Made by a program: the position numbers and the translations under genes. Below the pieces are notes generated by a model. That model was not told where the DNA came from and ran no database searches. It was given only the letters and a program-made list of their open reading frames with translations. From Nitrospiraceae bacterium (GTDB lineage: Bacteria > Nitrospirota > Nitrospiria > Nitrospirales > UBA8639), in NCBI GenBank assembly GCA_003523945.1, contig DOFS01000429.1, positions 374-5,465 of the forward strand: a DNA stretch of 5,092 bases, in the 5' to 3' direction. Below are positions 4,847 to 5,092 of this stretch, one piece after another; position 1 is the first letter of the stretch; each line of letters starts with the position of its first letter.

Positions 4847-5092
4847 ATGGCGCGAAGGCATTCTATCCTTCTCTATCTTTTGGTACTGCTCTTGACGGGG
4901 ACCCCTTCGTTAGCACAACAGGGCCAGACCCTGGAGACATTTGTTGATCGGAACGTCGTTCACGTCGACGAGACATTTCGTCTGACGATTAAGTTGTCAG
5001 GTCCTAATCCCGGTGTTTCCCTTGATTTGAGTGTATTGGAAAAAGATTTTGCTATAGTGGGCACTTCCCAAAATTTACAGTCCACCATCATC
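4847..5092 (+). CDS. batD: BatD-family protein, N-terminal 82 residues (cut by window edge)
   Basis: BatD proteins are exported, membrane-anchored members of the Bacteroides-type aerotolerance (Bat) system, usually encoded with the von Willebrand factor A proteins BatA and BatB and a MoxR ATPase. The visible part has a signal peptide (basic MARRH, hydrophobic residues 7-18, likely cleavage after SLA at residue 23). It is followed by the family's opening beta-sandwich: TFVDRNVVHVDETFRLTIKL (31-50) and LSVLEKDFAIVGTSQNLQS (61-79), matching the usual pattern of a D-R-N-x-V strand followed by a dFxVlGTSQ strand. The frame is open to the right edge. No Shine-Dalgarno is visible before this ATG (the upstream 16 bases are CA-rich), and no batA, batB or moxR precedes it in the window. 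The assignment rests on the two strand motifs and the signal peptide. Confidence 0.82.
   Translation, partial: MARRHSILLYLLVLLLTGTPSLAQQGQTLETFVDRNVVHVDETFRLTIKLSGPNPGVSLDLSVLEKDFAIVGTSQNLQSTII

Overview
The window is a chromosomal fragment from a Gram-negative, possibly Nitrospirota-like bacterium with moderate G+C. The taxonomic lean is an inference from the gene mix (DHH-type phosphoesterase, SUMF1-domain secreted protein, PRX-like redoxin, TVP38 membrane protein, BatD) and from protein flavour; no marker gene is present to settle it. Both ends are cut inside genes. I see no rRNA, tRNA, CRISPR array, transposase or integrase.

Layout. On the minus strand at the left edge is the N-terminal part of a DHH-family phosphoesterase of the type often annotated as exopolyphosphatase (1-245). 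A roughly 630-base AT-rich gap follows. It contains no convincing gene but holds several TTCGAA-centred repeats and, close to the next gene, a good match to a sigma-54 (-24/-12) promoter. Downstream is a compact plus-strand cluster (874-2515) of four reading frames: a 52-residue single-pass membrane protein, a 78-residue unknown, a stand-alone response-regulator receiver domain with an unusual insertion, and an exported SUMF1/FGE-sulfatase-fold protein. The first and second overlap by 4 bases, as do the third and fourth, so this looks like one transcription unit. It is the most interesting part of the window: a possible RpoN-dependent unit coupling a receiver-only regulator to an envelope SUMF1 protein.

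A minus-strand peroxiredoxin-like gene (2579-3103) converges on that cluster and has its own sigma-70-like -10 box. It is divergent from a plus-strand TVP38/TMEM64 (DedA-like, SNARE-associated) membrane protein. That protein carries two CxxC motifs, both predicted to lie on the cytoplasmic side. A 12-base perfect palindrome lies between the two divergent genes.

After about 340 bases without a clear gene comes a short reading frame (4645-4830) that resembles the truncated start of a secreted protein. It is followed 16 bases later by the N-terminus of a BatD-family protein (4847 to the right edge), an exported and membrane-anchored component of the Bat aerotolerance system. Redox and envelope functions recur (redoxin, BatD, SUMF1 protein, TVP38), but only the 874-2515 cluster shows physical coupling.
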